This document shows positions 47,856 through 57,315 of a DNA stretch of 64,000 nucleotides, one piece after another. The stretch comes from G963701675 sp963701675. GTDB taxonomy: Bacteria; Planctomycetota; Planctomycetia; Gemmatales; Gemmataceae. Positions within the stretch are counted from its first letter, which is position 1; each line of letters starts with the position of its first letter. The notes below the pieces were generated by a model. That model worked only from the letters and a program-made list of their open reading frames with translations. It had not been told where the DNA came from and ran no database searches. The translations under genes and the position numbers were made by a program. The stretch spans positions 6,138,001-6,202,000 of the forward strand of contig OY969623.1 of assembly GCA_963701675.1 (NCBI GenBank), in the 5' to 3' direction.

Positions 47856-48416
47856 ATGGAATTCGCTACTCCGCAACAGCTTTTTCACGATCAGCTGAAA
47901 GATCTTTACAGCGCCGAGTCCCAGCTTCTGAAAGCGCTCCCGCGCATGGCCAAGACGGCTTCATCCGAAGCGTTGGCAGAGGCGCTGACAAACCACCTGG
48001 AAGAAACCAAGACGCAAGTAGATCGCCTGGACAAGATCGGCGAGACACTCGGTCTGAAACTCGGCGGGAAAAAATGCAAGGCAATGGAAGGGCTTATCGA
48101 GGAAGGTAAAGAAGTACTGGATGCCGACGGCGAGGAGTTGCTTATCGATCTTGCGATCATTGGCGCGGGTCAACGGGTGGAACACTACGAAATCTCTGCG
48201 TACGGTAGCGCCCGCGCTCTCGCCGAGAACCTCGGCTACGACGAAGTCGTTCAATTGTTACAAGAGACTTTGGACGAAGAATCGGCGGCTGACGAGAAGC
48301 TCACCCAGATCGCGGAGAGCGAACTTTACCCGAACCTCAGTACCGAAACGGACGATGACGGCGAAACGGACGGCGAAGACCTTCGAAAGGCATCGCGAAG
48401 CACGGGCCGCCAATAG
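47856..48416 (+). CDS. DUF892 (YciE/YciF) ferritin-like protein
   Basis: 186 aa. Start at the ATG at 47856 with GAAAGGA upstream (MEFATPQQLFHDQLKDLY). The four-helix layout of DUF892 is clear: SAESQLLKALPRMAKTASSE, HLEETKTQVDRLDKIGETL, CKAMEGLIEEGKEVLDAD, AGQRVEHYEISAYGSARALA, DEESAADEKLTQIAE. Several Glu/His positions could form a di-iron site. The family is linked to stress response; the role is unknown. It is a standalone gene. Confidence 0.85.
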   Translation: MEFATPQQLFHDQLKDLYSAESQLLKALPRMAKTASSEALAEALTNHLEETKTQVDRLDKIGETLGLKLGGKKCKAMEGLIEEGKEVLDADGEELLIDLAIIGAGQRVEHYEISAYGSARALAENLGYDEVVQLLQETLDEESAADEKLTQIAESELYPNLSTETDDDGETDGEDLRKASRSTGRQ

Positions 48417-48446
48417 CTCGGCCAGATCGGCTTAACCTCAAGATGC

Positions 48447-48608
48447 GGTTAAGCCGCAGCCTCTGCGGTGGCTCGACAGACTGTTGAGGCGCGACCGGAC
48501 GGCAACTCCAAGTCCTCGCGCGGTGTTGCTGACATCGTTATCACCCTGCAAGGCTACATTCAACGCCTGGGGAAGGACGATCTGCGCCGGTTAATCGATG
48601 CCCTGTAA
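48447..48608 (+). pseudogene. C-terminal gene fragment
   Basis: The plus strand encodes SSRGVADIVITLQGYIQRLG and KDDLRRLIDAL followed by TAA, which looks like the end of a real protein. No start is present and I do not recognise the family. Confidence 0.35.
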
Positions 48609-48749
48609 GCAAATTGCATTCCCGCGTCATTGTGCCGTTTTCGTAAAGGCTGGCGATTGCAATGCAACCGCCGTGAGAGGGTCGAACCAGATGAGATTAA
48701 CTTAGCACCACACGTGCGTGTCAGTTGGTTAGAAGACCGAATCACGTTT

Positions 48750-49046
48750 ATGCAAAAAGTCGTTTCTGCGCCGACGTTAGTTGACTTGCGTCGCTACATT
48801 CGAGAAACTGTGTGTCAAAACGATCAACTCGATCCTGACGTAACGCCGATGCGGGAGGGCGAGATCACCCGATCCGGGCGAACGTGCGGATTGTTCTTTC
48901 AGATTCAGGGACCGCGTTTGCTCAAGGCATATGCCGTGTGGAGCAGCGAGGAGCACCGCATTCGGTTCTACGGCTCAAATGGCATCCGCATCGGCGAAAC
49001 GCTGCTGTCAGATTCGCCCGAGGTGGGCCAAAAGTTGGCAGCATGA
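48750..49046 (+). CDS. Conserved small unknown protein
   Basis: 98 aa from the ATG at 48750 (MQKVVSAPTLVDLRRYIRET), ITRSGRTCGLFFQIQGPRLL, KAYAVWSSEEHRIRFYGSNG and RIGETLLSDSP. I associate this with a small conserved planctomycete family of unknown function. A second, truncated copy of its middle is at 24362-24480, so the gene has been copied. Confidence 0.6.
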   Translation: MQKVVSAPTLVDLRRYIRETVCQNDQLDPDVTPMREGEITRSGRTCGLFFQIQGPRLLKAYAVWSSEEHRIRFYGSNGIRIGETLLSDSPEVGQKLAA

Positions 49047-49376
49047 TGTGGCGGCACTGCATGGCGGTTTATCAGCTGCACATTCGATGCCGAATTTTGG
49101 TTGCATTGTTGGGATCGGTTACAAGGTCGGTTCTGTGCAGCGTCTCCACCGCTCCGCCAACCGCCGTCTCAGTGGCCTACGATAAAGAAACGGGTTAGGG
49201 GGACCTGTCGAGGGCCGACTTGACCCGGGGCGGATCCGCCTGGCTGATCCAGCTTCATCTGGTAAAATTTCACGTCACGGAAACCACGCAAGAGCAGCAA
49301 ATGCCAGGCATAGTTTGCCGCCGGGCAGGCCCTTCTGCTGCGATGCCAAAGCCTACGCGAGCACGGCCTGAACGTT

Positions 49377-49739
49377 ATGGTGAAAGACTTCTTAGGCCAG
49401 AAGCGAATGGATGAAATGTTCTCGCTGGGCGAGGCCAACTTGGAAGTCCTGCGCCAACTCGATCGCTGGTGCAAGCATCTCGACGCGACGCCGACCTCCG
49501 CGGGGATGCTGGCTTCCGTATCGGGCCTGCCGATTGGCTCATTCCGGCTCACCTGCCGACACGCCAGGAGCTCCCATGAATCAATAAATCTCCAGTGGAT
49601 TAGTCGGGAATTCCTGGAGGAAAACTGCCGCAACTGTCCCCACCACGAACCCGACGGAGATCCGAGCTGGGGTCGACAGTTGTTGGTACAAACAGGTAGT
49701 CAAGGGAGGCGATCACGTCAGTACGACGGGAATGCCTGA
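49377..49739 (+). CDS. Unknown protein with C-x2-C-P-H-H motif
   Basis: 120 aa beginning MVKDFLGQKRMDEMFSLGEA, with a helix (LEVLRQLDRWCKHL) and a C-terminal cluster NCRNCPHHEPDGD that could bind metal. It may be part of a longer protein whose upstream frame is open but startless. Not recognised. Confidence 0.4.
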   Translation: MVKDFLGQKRMDEMFSLGEANLEVLRQLDRWCKHLDATPTSAGMLASVSGLPIGSFRLTCRHARSSHESINLQWISREFLEENCRNCPHHEPDGDPSWGRQLLVQTGSQGRRSRQYDGNA

Positions 49740-50127
49740 ATTCCTAGAATTGATTCAAAGCTTCTTCAGAATGCACGCCCGCGCTTCACGTGATTGATAC
49801 GCGATCTTTCCGTGCTTGGATCACAAGCGCGCGGGCCCGTCTAACTCTGAGTCGATTCAGCGGCTCCGATCAGCCGAAGCTCGCGAGTTAGCGTCTAATG
49901 ACAGCACAAGCATCGTTTTTCAAAACACACCGATGGCCGATAGAAACAAATCAATGTTTGCAAAGGTTTGCATGGTGACCGGCGCAACGTCGGGCTTGCC
50001 CGCGTTGAAGGCGAACCCGATGCCTCATTGCGGTCTAGGATACATGCATGCGTCGGTCACAATTTGTGTGTGTTGTCGGCGCGAGACATTTTCGGCACGC
50101 GTCTTGTGCCCTGCGGAGACTACGAAC

Positions 50128-50412
50128 ATGAAATCGCACGATGAAGGGTCAATCATGTACGTACCCCAAATGGGTGCGATCCTCAGTCAATGGTTTGCGG
50201 TTTATGATGAGGCTCGCGCCGCGCGGGAGGAAACGGGCGGGTACTTGCTGCCCTACAAGAACCATTATTTTGTCACGACTAGCGAAGCGATCCGTGAGCT
50301 CGGACTCGATCCCGCGGATCCGGATTGGGCCCGGATCGGGTGGGACTGGGTGTGCCCGATTGATACCGATGCATGGCAACGCCTTAAGGCCAAGCGCGAG
50401 TTGCGGCTTTGA
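50128..50412 (+). CDS. Unknown 94-aa protein
   Basis: Start at the ATG at 50128 with GGAG upstream (MKSHDEGSIMYVPQMGAILS). The body has ETGGYLLPYKNHYFVTTSEA and DPDWARIGWDWVCPIDTDAW, then a Lys/Arg tail. It looks like a compact folded protein with several Trp residues. Family not recognised. Confidence 0.5.
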   Translation: MKSHDEGSIMYVPQMGAILSQWFAVYDEARAAREETGGYLLPYKNHYFVTTSEAIRELGLDPADPDWARIGWDWVCPIDTDAWQRLKAKRELRL

Positions 50413-50688
50413 GGCGAAGTCAGGGAGACGCCCGAATCCATCCCATAGGGACGGTTAGCTTGAAGTCACGAAGCGCCGTGTTGTCGCCGGACCTCGAATC
50501 GCACGGATTTGGAAAGACATGGGGCCATACGCGAAACTGGACAAATCACAACGATTTATCCGACGGGAATTTCACACTCGACGGGCGTACTCCGTAATTT
50601 TGATGAGCCTGAGCTTGGCTGCCGCGCCACGACGGAGGAATGAAGTGCTGTGCGGAAATCGGCGTGTATGTGGCTCGGAAAGGCGGCG

Positions 50689-51645
50689 TTACGGACCAGG
50701 AAAACCATTGTCAAATGCAGAACGCCGTTGTTCCGAACTACCGGCAATTCCAGGCCGCTGCGTGTCTGGGAGTTTCAGACTTTTGATTTCCGCCTCAGTC
50801 GGCAGAATCTCACCAGCTCCCACACGGAGCAACTCGTCATCGCGCAACTCAGCCGCACCGCGGTCATACTCAGCAATAGCTGGTGATAGATGCTTTTCCG
50901 CTTCCATACCCACCATAAAGGGCATCGAGTCGACGGCTGCCTTAATATGTCGTTCCAGGTCAGTCAGATTCGGAGTATTCGCGTCAACTTTTGCTTCGGT
51001 AGCTATGAACTTGGTATATGCGCGGATTAGCTCAGCTCCTTGGTTCGCCTCTGCGTTCATTCCATATGCTGCGACGCCAGCTTTCTGTTCGAGAAGCGTG
51101 CGCACTAGAGCTTTGGGGTCGCAGTCATTGGAGAACGCGAACGGACATAGGACACGAGTAAGCGCTCCTGAACCACCGATATACGCAACAAGTTTCCATA
51201 GCCGACCAATGGCGCTCCCAGTAACGGTATCGCGGCCGATGATCTCACTGAGGATGAAATCTGTTCGATCCAATTGATCTTGCACATCGTAAAACGCGCT
51301 CGCATACCAGCTGACGGCCTCCGCTGAAATGCCAAATCGCTTGGCGACGGTCTCGGCCGATTCATTTGCTAGGAGACGTGCCTCCAAAATCCAGCGTGTT
51401 TGGCTGGCCGCATTTTCGAATAACGAAAATGCCTCCCTGAGAAAACGATCAGTGGCGCAGCTTCCCAAGCGACGGTTTAGATACGTCGAATCTCGCCGTC
51501 GTTGAAGGAACTCTTTTAGGGTGATGGTTTTTTCGTCATCAAGCCGCGTCGGGCGTTTTCTATGTTCCAAGAGCAACCAAGCGCGACGATAGCGATAGTC
51601 CGCTGGACGAAGTGGCTCTAAGGTACAGGATTTGAGATCACTCAT
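50689..51645 (-). CDS. Unknown 318-aa protein with HTH segment, last gene of the MerR cluster
   Basis: Start at the ATG at 51645, with GGAGG upstream (MSDLKSCTLEPLRPADYRYR). Residues about 105-135 have WILEARLLANESAETVAKRF then GISAEAVSWYASAFYDVQDQ, a degenerate HTH like those in planctomycete mobile-element proteins. The rest is helical without known domain. It is preceded on the same strand by the 116-aa gene. The frame is open well upstream of 51645 into other genes, but those parts overlap the 116-aa gene in another frame and are not believed to be translated. Confidence 0.55.
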   Translation of the reverse strand: MSDLKSCTLEPLRPADYRYRRAWLLLEHRKRPTRLDDEKTITLKEFLQRRRDSTYLNRRLGSCATDRFLREAFSLFENAASQTRWILEARLLANESAETVAKRFGISAEAVSWYASAFYDVQDQLDRTDFILSEIIGRDTVTGSAIGRLWKLVAYIGGSGALTRVLCPFAFSNDCDPKALVRTLLEQKAGVAAYGMNAEANQGAELIRAYTKFIATEAKVDANTPNLTDLERHIKAAVDSMPFMVGMEAEKHLSPAIAEYDRGAAELRDDELLRVGAGEILPTEAEIKSLKLPDTQRPGIAGSSEQRRSAFDNGFPGP

Positions 51646-51779
51646 CGGTCCTCCCTCCTTGTTTGGCTGCATAAGTGGCTTGATCGCTTTACGCGGAACG
51701 CTCCATAAGCACCAGCAACAATAAGTGTTAGACAGAAAAGATGCGGTTTGACCTAGGAGTGCCAGAGTAACGCGCGGTA

Positions 51780-52130
51780 TCACCTTTGATTTTTTTCGCC
51801 CGATACTGGTGATCCTTGAAGCCGACGGTCGAGCTCGGCCAAACGATAAATCTGGCGGGAGAGTTGTCCGCAGGCAGCGACGGCAGGCAAGATCATGGAG
51901 AGTTCCTCTGACGGCGCCACCATCTTGGAGAATGCCTCCTCCGTCGCGCTGACAAGGCGATGTGCGATGCGCATTAACTGCCCGTTGAGCGCATTGAGAC
52001 TGGCGACCCTGGCATCGGGATCTCTCAGCACCTGGCGTTGGTAGTCCTCGAGGCGCTTTTGTTGCAGTTCGTTGATGTGCAGCGATGTACGGTCCGGATT
52101 GTTGTCGGGAGCATCCGTCACTTCGGTCAT
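51780..52130 (-). CDS. Unknown 116-aa helical protein
   Basis: ATG at 52130 behind GGAGGA. MTEVTDAPDNNPDRTSLHIN, then LQQKRLEDYQRQVLRDPDAR and helical SLNALNGQLMRIAHRLVS and RQIYRLAELDRRLQ. A predicted coiled-coil or four-helix protein; family not recognised. It lies between two other members of the MerR-led cluster. Confidence 0.5.
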   Translation of the reverse strand: MTEVTDAPDNNPDRTSLHINELQQKRLEDYQRQVLRDPDARVASLNALNGQLMRIAHRLVSATEEAFSKMVAPSEELSMILPAVAACGQLSRQIYRLAELDRRLQGSPVSGEKNQR

Positions 52131-52149
52131 GGTTCTCCTCCGAATGTAG

Positions 52150-52554
52150 GGCGGCCGGTTTCAGGGCAACTGTACATTTTCGTCGCCGAAGTTGCTCGCC
52201 GTGAAAATACAAACCCGCTGCATCGGCGAGCTGCGCCAAACGTTTCTTGACTACCCGGAGCACCCGTCTCGCCATCGTTATCGGGCGATATAGAGCTTGA
52301 CGGACTCGTCGATGCCGCTGTAGCTGGCGCAGTTCTTTCGCGATTGTCTCAGCCACGCTGGGGTCTCGTCCGAGATAATAGACCCTCTGGCGGCTTTCAA
52401 GCCGAAAGCGAAGTTTGTAATGGGTCGCTCGACCCTTATAGCTCTGGCCTGCTACGAACCCCTGGTGTGCGAGGGAGCTGCCATTCCCCGGCTGTCAGGT
52501 TGAGATCCGCAAGGGCTCGCACCTTGCCCGCCCGGTGTGCTTTTGGCTGCGCCA
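52150..52554 (-). pseudogene. Conserved mobile-element-associated protein, frameshifted
   Basis: The start at 52554 reads MAQPKAHRAGKVRALADLNL. After about 30 residues the frame must change near 52470 to give GFVAGQSYKGRATHYKLRFR, ESRQRVYYLGRDPSVAETIA and KELRQLQRHRRVRQALYR. That is a family of small basic proteins I associate with planctomycete mobile elements. The start lies 8 nt past the end of the 454-aa gene, so it belongs to the cluster. The 3' end cannot be placed, because the frame stays open through the 116-aa gene. Confidence 0.55.
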
Positions 52555-52561
52555 TGTCTCT

Positions 52562-53926
52562 TCACCTCATCGCGCGCGTCAAGCTGATAACGGTGCGGAT
52601 CAATTCGGACAGCTGACTTAATCGGGCGCGCGCGCTTAGATGGCCACCCTGCAGCAAGCCATCACCGCCGAGTCGCGCTATCGCCTCTTCGACTGTCGGG
52701 GCGAGGAGATGAATCTGGCGAAAAAGCTGCATTAGGGTGACCTGCATATTCCGCGTTCGCGGAGATGCACTAGCGATATATAGCGGGCAAATCAATTCAG
52801 ACTCGACCCGGGCGGCGTACTCAATAAATGCTTGACATGCCCGTTCCTGGTTCGCTGGATGGTGAGGGTCGGCTCGTAGCAGCTGGCGAAGTTGCGTCAA
52901 CGCCGTGGCAAAATCCTCGGGCGGTGCGGTCGCGGTGGTTCCTGAATTGGCCGACAGTGGATCAATGCATTGATCCTCGACGGTGTCGAGAAAATCTAAA
53001 GGGTCGAAATGCTGACGGGATAGCTCCAGCTCTTCACGTATCTGTTCGAGTTGATCCTGGTTTGGTTGCCACAGGCCGATGTCCATCTTGCGGATATCGA
53101 ACACGTCGCGAATTCTGCGTAATCCGCTAATTATGGTAGCTGCCGCAGCCGGAGTCTGTTGTTCAAGTGTAGCCAGGGAACAGGCGACGAAAAGAACGCG
53201 TGGCTGTATCGGTTTGGTGGGTGCTTTATCTTGGAGATCGGCTAACACTTGTTGGCGGATTCGCTTAGCAACCTGCGCTGATGGCGTCGGCTTGGAACGG
53301 CAGGGGACATCGGATAGATCGTCTTCCTTCGACATTATGGCATTGAGCTTTGGTATTACCGCCGCATTGGCGCAGCCTTCTTCTTCGTTTGATTCCGGTC
53401 GCCAGCCCAGTCGGCATGAGAGACGCAAGAGGTCGGCAGGCGTCAAGCGGTCGAGACCCGCGGCCGTGGTGGCCGGAAAGCCGAGACCGCGAAGCACGAG
53501 AGCATCGACAAGGTTGAAGGCAACAAAAAGCGTTCGATGCCAGTTCCTCAGTGCGCACTGTGTTGCATGGTCGCGTGTCGCCGTAACGACGGGCAACGCT
53601 CCGGAGAGGCAACCTCGTTGACCGAGGACGTTGATTGCCTGATGAGTGTTTGGCCGACGTAAGAAAACCAAGGGAGAACCCGGCAAAAGTTTGGCTGAGG
53701 GAACAGGACTTCCGTCGGGAGACATATCGGCCACTCCAGCATCGGCGAGTTCCCTCCCAAGGAAACGAGCCTCTAGATCTTCTAGTAACCTCTGAAGTTC
53801 CTGAGGAGCCGTTCGGACGTCCTCATCCAGGCGGCCAATGGGCCACAGCGGCCCTGTGTAATGGTAAGGCACACAAGCCTGGTACAGTCTTTGATATACC
53901 CGGGCTCTGGCTGATTGCTTTTGCAT
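52562..53926 (-). CDS. Unknown 454-aa protein, first structural gene of the MerR cluster
   Basis: ATG at 53926 with GAGGAAA upstream (MQKQSARARVYQRLYQACVP). The N-terminal third holds PLVFLRRPNTHQAINVLGQR; a long helical C-terminal half has TRNMQVTLMQLFRQIHLLAP. No domain I recognise. The size and the small partner genes suggest a complex of helical proteins; function unknown. Confidence 0.5.
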   Translation of the reverse strand: MQKQSARARVYQRLYQACVPYHYTGPLWPIGRLDEDVRTAPQELQRLLEDLEARFLGRELADAGVADMSPDGSPVPSAKLLPGSPLVFLRRPNTHQAINVLGQRGCLSGALPVVTATRDHATQCALRNWHRTLFVAFNLVDALVLRGLGFPATTAAGLDRLTPADLLRLSCRLGWRPESNEEEGCANAAVIPKLNAIMSKEDDLSDVPCRSKPTPSAQVAKRIRQQVLADLQDKAPTKPIQPRVLFVACSLATLEQQTPAAAATIISGLRRIRDVFDIRKMDIGLWQPNQDQLEQIREELELSRQHFDPLDFLDTVEDQCIDPLSANSGTTATAPPEDFATALTQLRQLLRADPHHPANQERACQAFIEYAARVESELICPLYIASASPRTRNMQVTLMQLFRQIHLLAPTVEEAIARLGGDGLLQGGHLSARARLSQLSELIRTVISLTRAMR

Positions 53927-54043
53927 CGCAGTTTCCTCGATTGTTCAAGAGTTTGCGATCGTCTTGGCTGTCACCGCCTATGGTGCTAATCCGGGATCGG
54001 GACAGCGATGAGCAAACGACTTTCCGCCCTGTCCGTACTTTAG

Positions 54044-54066
54044 AATATATGATAGATTATGTATAT
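54044..54066. promoter_or_regulatory. AT-rich dyad upstream of the MerR-cluster structural genes
   Basis: ATATATGATAGATTATGTAT forms an imperfect dyad (ATATATGAT against ATTATGTATAT) in a short AT-rich island between the MerR-like gene and the 454-aa gene. Position and symmetry suit a MerR-type operator or a promoter; this is inference. Confidence 0.4.
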
Positions 54067-54571
54067 CAATCGTCGCAAACGCGATGTAAGCCCTTGGCTA
54101 TGGAGGTTAAGTTGGCGACAACGGAGACCCAAGAATGGAGCACCTCGTCCAATTTCCTGATTTCCACTACGTAGTCTAAAGGGCCGTCGAGTCGGGGCGT
54201 GATAAAGGCAATGTCGTTCGGAGGCGTGACGCAGACGAAGACCGAATCTTCCGGTGTTCCAAGCGCTTGGATCAAATCGACCGTGTCGAAATCTTCAGGT
54301 AAAGAAAAGGCCCGAATGTGCCTAGATTTTCTGAGGGCGCAAGTTGAACCATAACGGGTTTGATCTGGGAAACACTGAGTCCGCTATCCTGTAATGTCAA
54401 ACCTAGCCGGATGCGGAAGATATCATCGCGCGAGAAGCGCCGCACACTTCCTCGGCCATCCGCGCCGATCTTTGGTACTACAACTCGGCATTCACATAGG
54501 TGAATTACCCGATGCGGCTCCTGGCGAACTATTTCAGCAACTTCTTTAAGAGTACGCAGACGTTCCTTCAT
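54066..54571 (-). pseudogene. MerR-family regulator, split by a one-base frameshift
   Basis: The first part reads MKERLRTLKEVAEIVRQEPH then RRFSRDDIFRIRLGLTLQDS, a MerR winged-helix HTH. The frame then closes at TFGPFLYLKISTRSI. Restoring one base in the A-run near 54330 gives KSRHIRAFSLPEDFDTVDLI and a C-terminal domain (DSVFVCVTPPNDIAFITPRL) to 54066. The span is one short of a multiple of three. The C-terminus resembles no known ligand domain. It is at the head of the 50.7-54.6 kb cluster and may regulate it. Confidence 0.6.
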
Positions 54572-54599
54572 AATAGATGTATTCTCTTATAATGGAAGA

Positions 54600-55533
54600 T
54601 GCTTGTCAATGTCCTTTGACGGTGATGGGGTTGCTCTCATACCCATTCGCCTCGATGAAGATCACTGCCGAGGTGGAAGCGACCCGCATCCGACATGGCT
54701 AAGAAGGACGCTCCGCTGGATCGGCCGAAGGATGCCGACGCTTGTATTTCGGGAGTCGCTGAGTTGGAGCTATGCGTCCAAGCAAAAGTCGCGGTTGAAG
54801 TGACTCGGTTTGCCAGCAGATCTTTGAAGACTCATCCGGCCTCAACGTCCCGTCGGAGAAGATACAAATACTCCGAAGCGTCATTCCAGCGGGGCTTCAA
54901 CTATGGACACCGGGTTTGTCAGAAGTTCCTAGAAGCGCCGCGCGCGGTGGCAACCCTGTCGCCAGGATGTTGCGCACCCCCTACCCGATTCAAAAGTAAG
55001 TCCCATTGGTATTAGCTTGCACTATTCACCAATCGGGGCCAGGGTACCCTTAGGTGCCCAGTATCTAATCTATCCTGCGAATACTTCCACCAAGCGACGG
55101 AAATTATTCCCGCCAATCGGTCAATCTGCGGATAAGCATATCCTCGATGTTTTGTTGCACGTCCAGGTCATTGTCGCAAGTTATCTCCTGCGTTTCCCTA
55201 ACACGATCCGTGCTTTATCTCCTGAGTAGGCACCGCCTCGCTTCGCTCCTGAAACACCCTTGCGAGGATGACTAGTTGACGGCAGAACTGTTCCAGCAAC
55301 GCATTGGAAGTCGAATGCCGCTTCCGACAGGCGCCGTTTGGATACTGAGGCCTGCACCTCCGCCTGACTCGAGCGACCCTATTCCCGGCTCGGACCAGCG
55401 CGTAAATAATCAACGATTTTGTGTCACAATAAGGAGATGGCCAGGATTACTCCTGGCCTCTCTTTTTGCCTCTGCACCGATCTATCCGCTCCCGCTTCTG
55501 ACTTCAATTTCCCTTACCTATCGGAGTCTCTCC
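54600..55533. other. Region upstream of the second Ku gene, no supported gene
   Basis: Open frames on both strands (for example 54695-55015 plus) lack recognisable motifs and ribosome-binding sites. It probably holds the promoter of the Ku-ligase pair. I see no tRNA or insertion sequence. Confidence 0.4.
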
Positions 55534-56454
55534 ATGTCCCGATCCGTTTCGCGCACGAATTCCCCGCCATCGCCCCCACCCGAACCCGATTTCGCAGAGG
55601 CGGCTGCATCCAGCCGCGCCACCTGGAGTGGACTGCTTCGAGTCAGCTTGGTGACACTGCCGGTCAAGGGCTATCCAGGCACCGTGTCTGCTACCGAGTC
55701 CCATTTCCATCAGCTTCATGCGGACTGCGGCCAGCGTGTCCGCCATCAAAAACACTGCCCGGTGCACGGGCCATTGGATGCGGGCGCAATCGTCAAAGGA
55801 TACGAATATGCCCCGGGTCAACACGTTGTGCTCGATGAAGAACAGCTTGATCGACTCCGCCCCGCGAAAGATCGTGCAGCATGTTTGGAGCATTTCATCA
55901 ACCCGGCTGACTTTGATCCAAATTTGATTTCGGGGCGGAGCCTATACTTGGTGCCGGATGGCACGGGAGCCCGGACACCGTATGCCGTGCTACTCCGCGC
56001 CATGATCGAGCATGGCAAATGGGCCGTAGGCCCGGTCGCCCTTTTCGGCCAACGGAGGCCGGGGCTGGTTCGCCCGGCCGGCCGGCTGTTAATGCTGCAC
56101 GTGCTTCATTACCCCGGACAAGTCCGCGCCGGACCCACGCTGGAGATCGATGCCCAGGTAGCAGGCTCTGACGAACTGGGGCTCGCCAGTCAACTCATCC
56201 GTGCTTACAGCAGACCCGTCTCCTGGTCGAGCTATCGCGATGACAGCGCCGAACAACTGACTGCCTACGTGGAAGCTGAATTGGCCGGCCGCACACCGAA
56301 GCAAGCCGCGGAAGAAGAAGTACCGGTCCTCCGTCTGCTCGATGCGCTCAAACAAAGTGTCGCGGCCGCGGCAGGGGCGTCGTCGGTCCCCGTAAATGAA
56401 GCCACTCCGCCATCTCGCCGTCGCAAGCGCGCGATCTCGCGAAGGATCGCTTAA
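55534..56454 (+). CDS. Ku protein (prokaryotic NHEJ), second copy
   Basis: 306 aa from the ATG at 55534 with GGAG 7 nt upstream. The N-terminal tail is Pro/Ser-rich. The Ku core reads ATWSGLLRVSLVTLPVKGYP, then H-x(4)-CGQRVRHQKHCPVHG, HVVLDEEQLDRLRPAKDRAA and LLMLHVLHYPGQVR; the C-terminus is basic (SRRRKRAISRRIA). It is clearly homologous to the Ku at 3896-4789 but well diverged. The ligase start overlaps the stop (TAATG). Confidence 0.9.
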   Translation: MSRSVSRTNSPPSPPPEPDFAEAAASSRATWSGLLRVSLVTLPVKGYPGTVSATESHFHQLHADCGQRVRHQKHCPVHGPLDAGAIVKGYEYAPGQHVVLDEEQLDRLRPAKDRAACLEHFINPADFDPNLISGRSLYLVPDGTGARTPYAVLLRAMIEHGKWAVGPVALFGQRRPGLVRPAGRLLMLHVLHYPGQVRAGPTLEIDAQVAGSDELGLASQLIRAYSRPVSWSSYRDDSAEQLTAYVEAELAGRTPKQAAEEEVPVLRLLDALKQSVAAAAGASSVPVNEATPPSRRRKRAISRRIA

Positions 56455-57068
56455 TGCAAAAACTGTTACCCATGCTCGCTGTCCCAAGCGCGCCGTTCGA
56501 TTCGCCTGATCATGTCTTCGAAGTCAAGTGGGATGGGATTCGCGCTTTAGCGTCTGCGGGACCAGGGTGGTGTTTATGGGGCCGGAACCGAGTGGAGTAC
56601 AGCGCCCGCTATCCCGAGATGGAAGTGCTCAGAAGATTACCCGAGGGACTCGTCCTCGACGGCGAACTGATACGGTTTACACCGGCGGGGCAACCGAACT
56701 TCCGGCAGCTACTTGCTCGGCACCAAATCACGGAAACACATCGCGCTCAACAAGCATGCCGATTTCATCCCGTGACCTATGTCGTGTTCGATCTGCTGGT
56801 TGACCGGGGTCGTTCCTTGCTAGGTCAACCCCTGCAAGAACGTCGCGCTCGGTTACAGGAACTGCTCACGAGATTCCGCGAACCGCGCTGGCAGTTTTCC
56901 GACGGGATCGTCGGAGCCGGAAAGGTTTTCTTTGAGGCCGCCGTCCAACAAGGCCAGGAAGGCGTCATGGCCAAGCACCTTGCTAGCCGGTACCAGCCGG
57001 GACGACGAACGGCCGCCTGGCGAAAAATCAAGCCGCGGAGGGCGGCTCGCCGCACGATCGTGGGTTAG
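56454..57068 (+). CDS. Core-only ATP-dependent DNA ligase, second copy
   Basis: A 204-aa adenylation domain without OB fold, like the first copy. Motif I is KWDGIR with Lys25; YVVFDLL (motif III), EGVMAKHL (motif IV) and WRKIKP (motif V, near residue 189) follow, and the protein ends 10 residues later. The same end point in two diverged copies shows the short form is selected, not accidental. It is the partner of the overlapping Ku gene. Confidence 0.88.
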   Translation: MQKLLPMLAVPSAPFDSPDHVFEVKWDGIRALASAGPGWCLWGRNRVEYSARYPEMEVLRRLPEGLVLDGELIRFTPAGQPNFRQLLARHQITETHRAQQACRFHPVTYVVFDLLVDRGRSLLGQPLQERRARLQELLTRFREPRWQFSDGIVGAGKVFFEAAVQQGQEGVMAKHLASRYQPGRRTAAWRKIKPRRAARRTIVG

Positions 57069-57243
57069 CGACCAGGGAAATACCGCCTCCAACGACTTCT
57101 CTTCGCTTCAGGCGAACCGGCGTTGTCTTCGCACTGTGGGCAGCGGCGACATCCGACCAGATCAGGTGATAGCCCCCTTTCCAATGTCTATTAGGCCGGG
57201 TTCATAGTAGCTCCGCTGCTGTGAATTAGAACTGTAGGATCCG

Positions 57244-57261
57244 GGACGCTGATCAGCGTCC
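57244..57261. repeat. Perfect 18-bp palindrome
   Basis: GGACGCTGATCAGCGTCC reads the same on both strands. It begins a run of three dyads in 100 bp between the ligase and the sigma-like gene. It is a candidate binding site for a dimeric protein or a recombinase core; not a terminator, as no T-run follows. Confidence 0.7.
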
Positions 57262-57277
57262 ATTGAGTGTCCAGCGC

Positions 57278-57304
57278 GCCCCTGCACGGTGCGGGGGCGG
57301 TTTT
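57278..57304 (+). terminator. Intrinsic terminator-like hairpin
   Basis: GCCCCTGCAC (57278-57287) pairs with GTGCGGGGGC (57289-57298) with one wobble, followed by GGTTTTGCTTT. It could end the Ku-ligase transcript or attenuate readthrough into the next gene. Confidence 0.6.
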
Positions 57305-57315
57305 GCTTTAGGCAA

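Noticed and set aside
50689..52356. 555-codon open frame read as one protein
   Set aside because: It runs through the 116-aa gene in a different frame and its first 237 codons resemble only the tail of the frameshifted gene at 52150-52554. The ATG at 51645 has its own ribosome-binding site.
54695..55015. 106-aa plus-strand frame upstream of Ku
   Set aside because: No motif and no ribosome-binding site, and it lies in DNA that more likely holds the promoter of the Ku-ligase pair.
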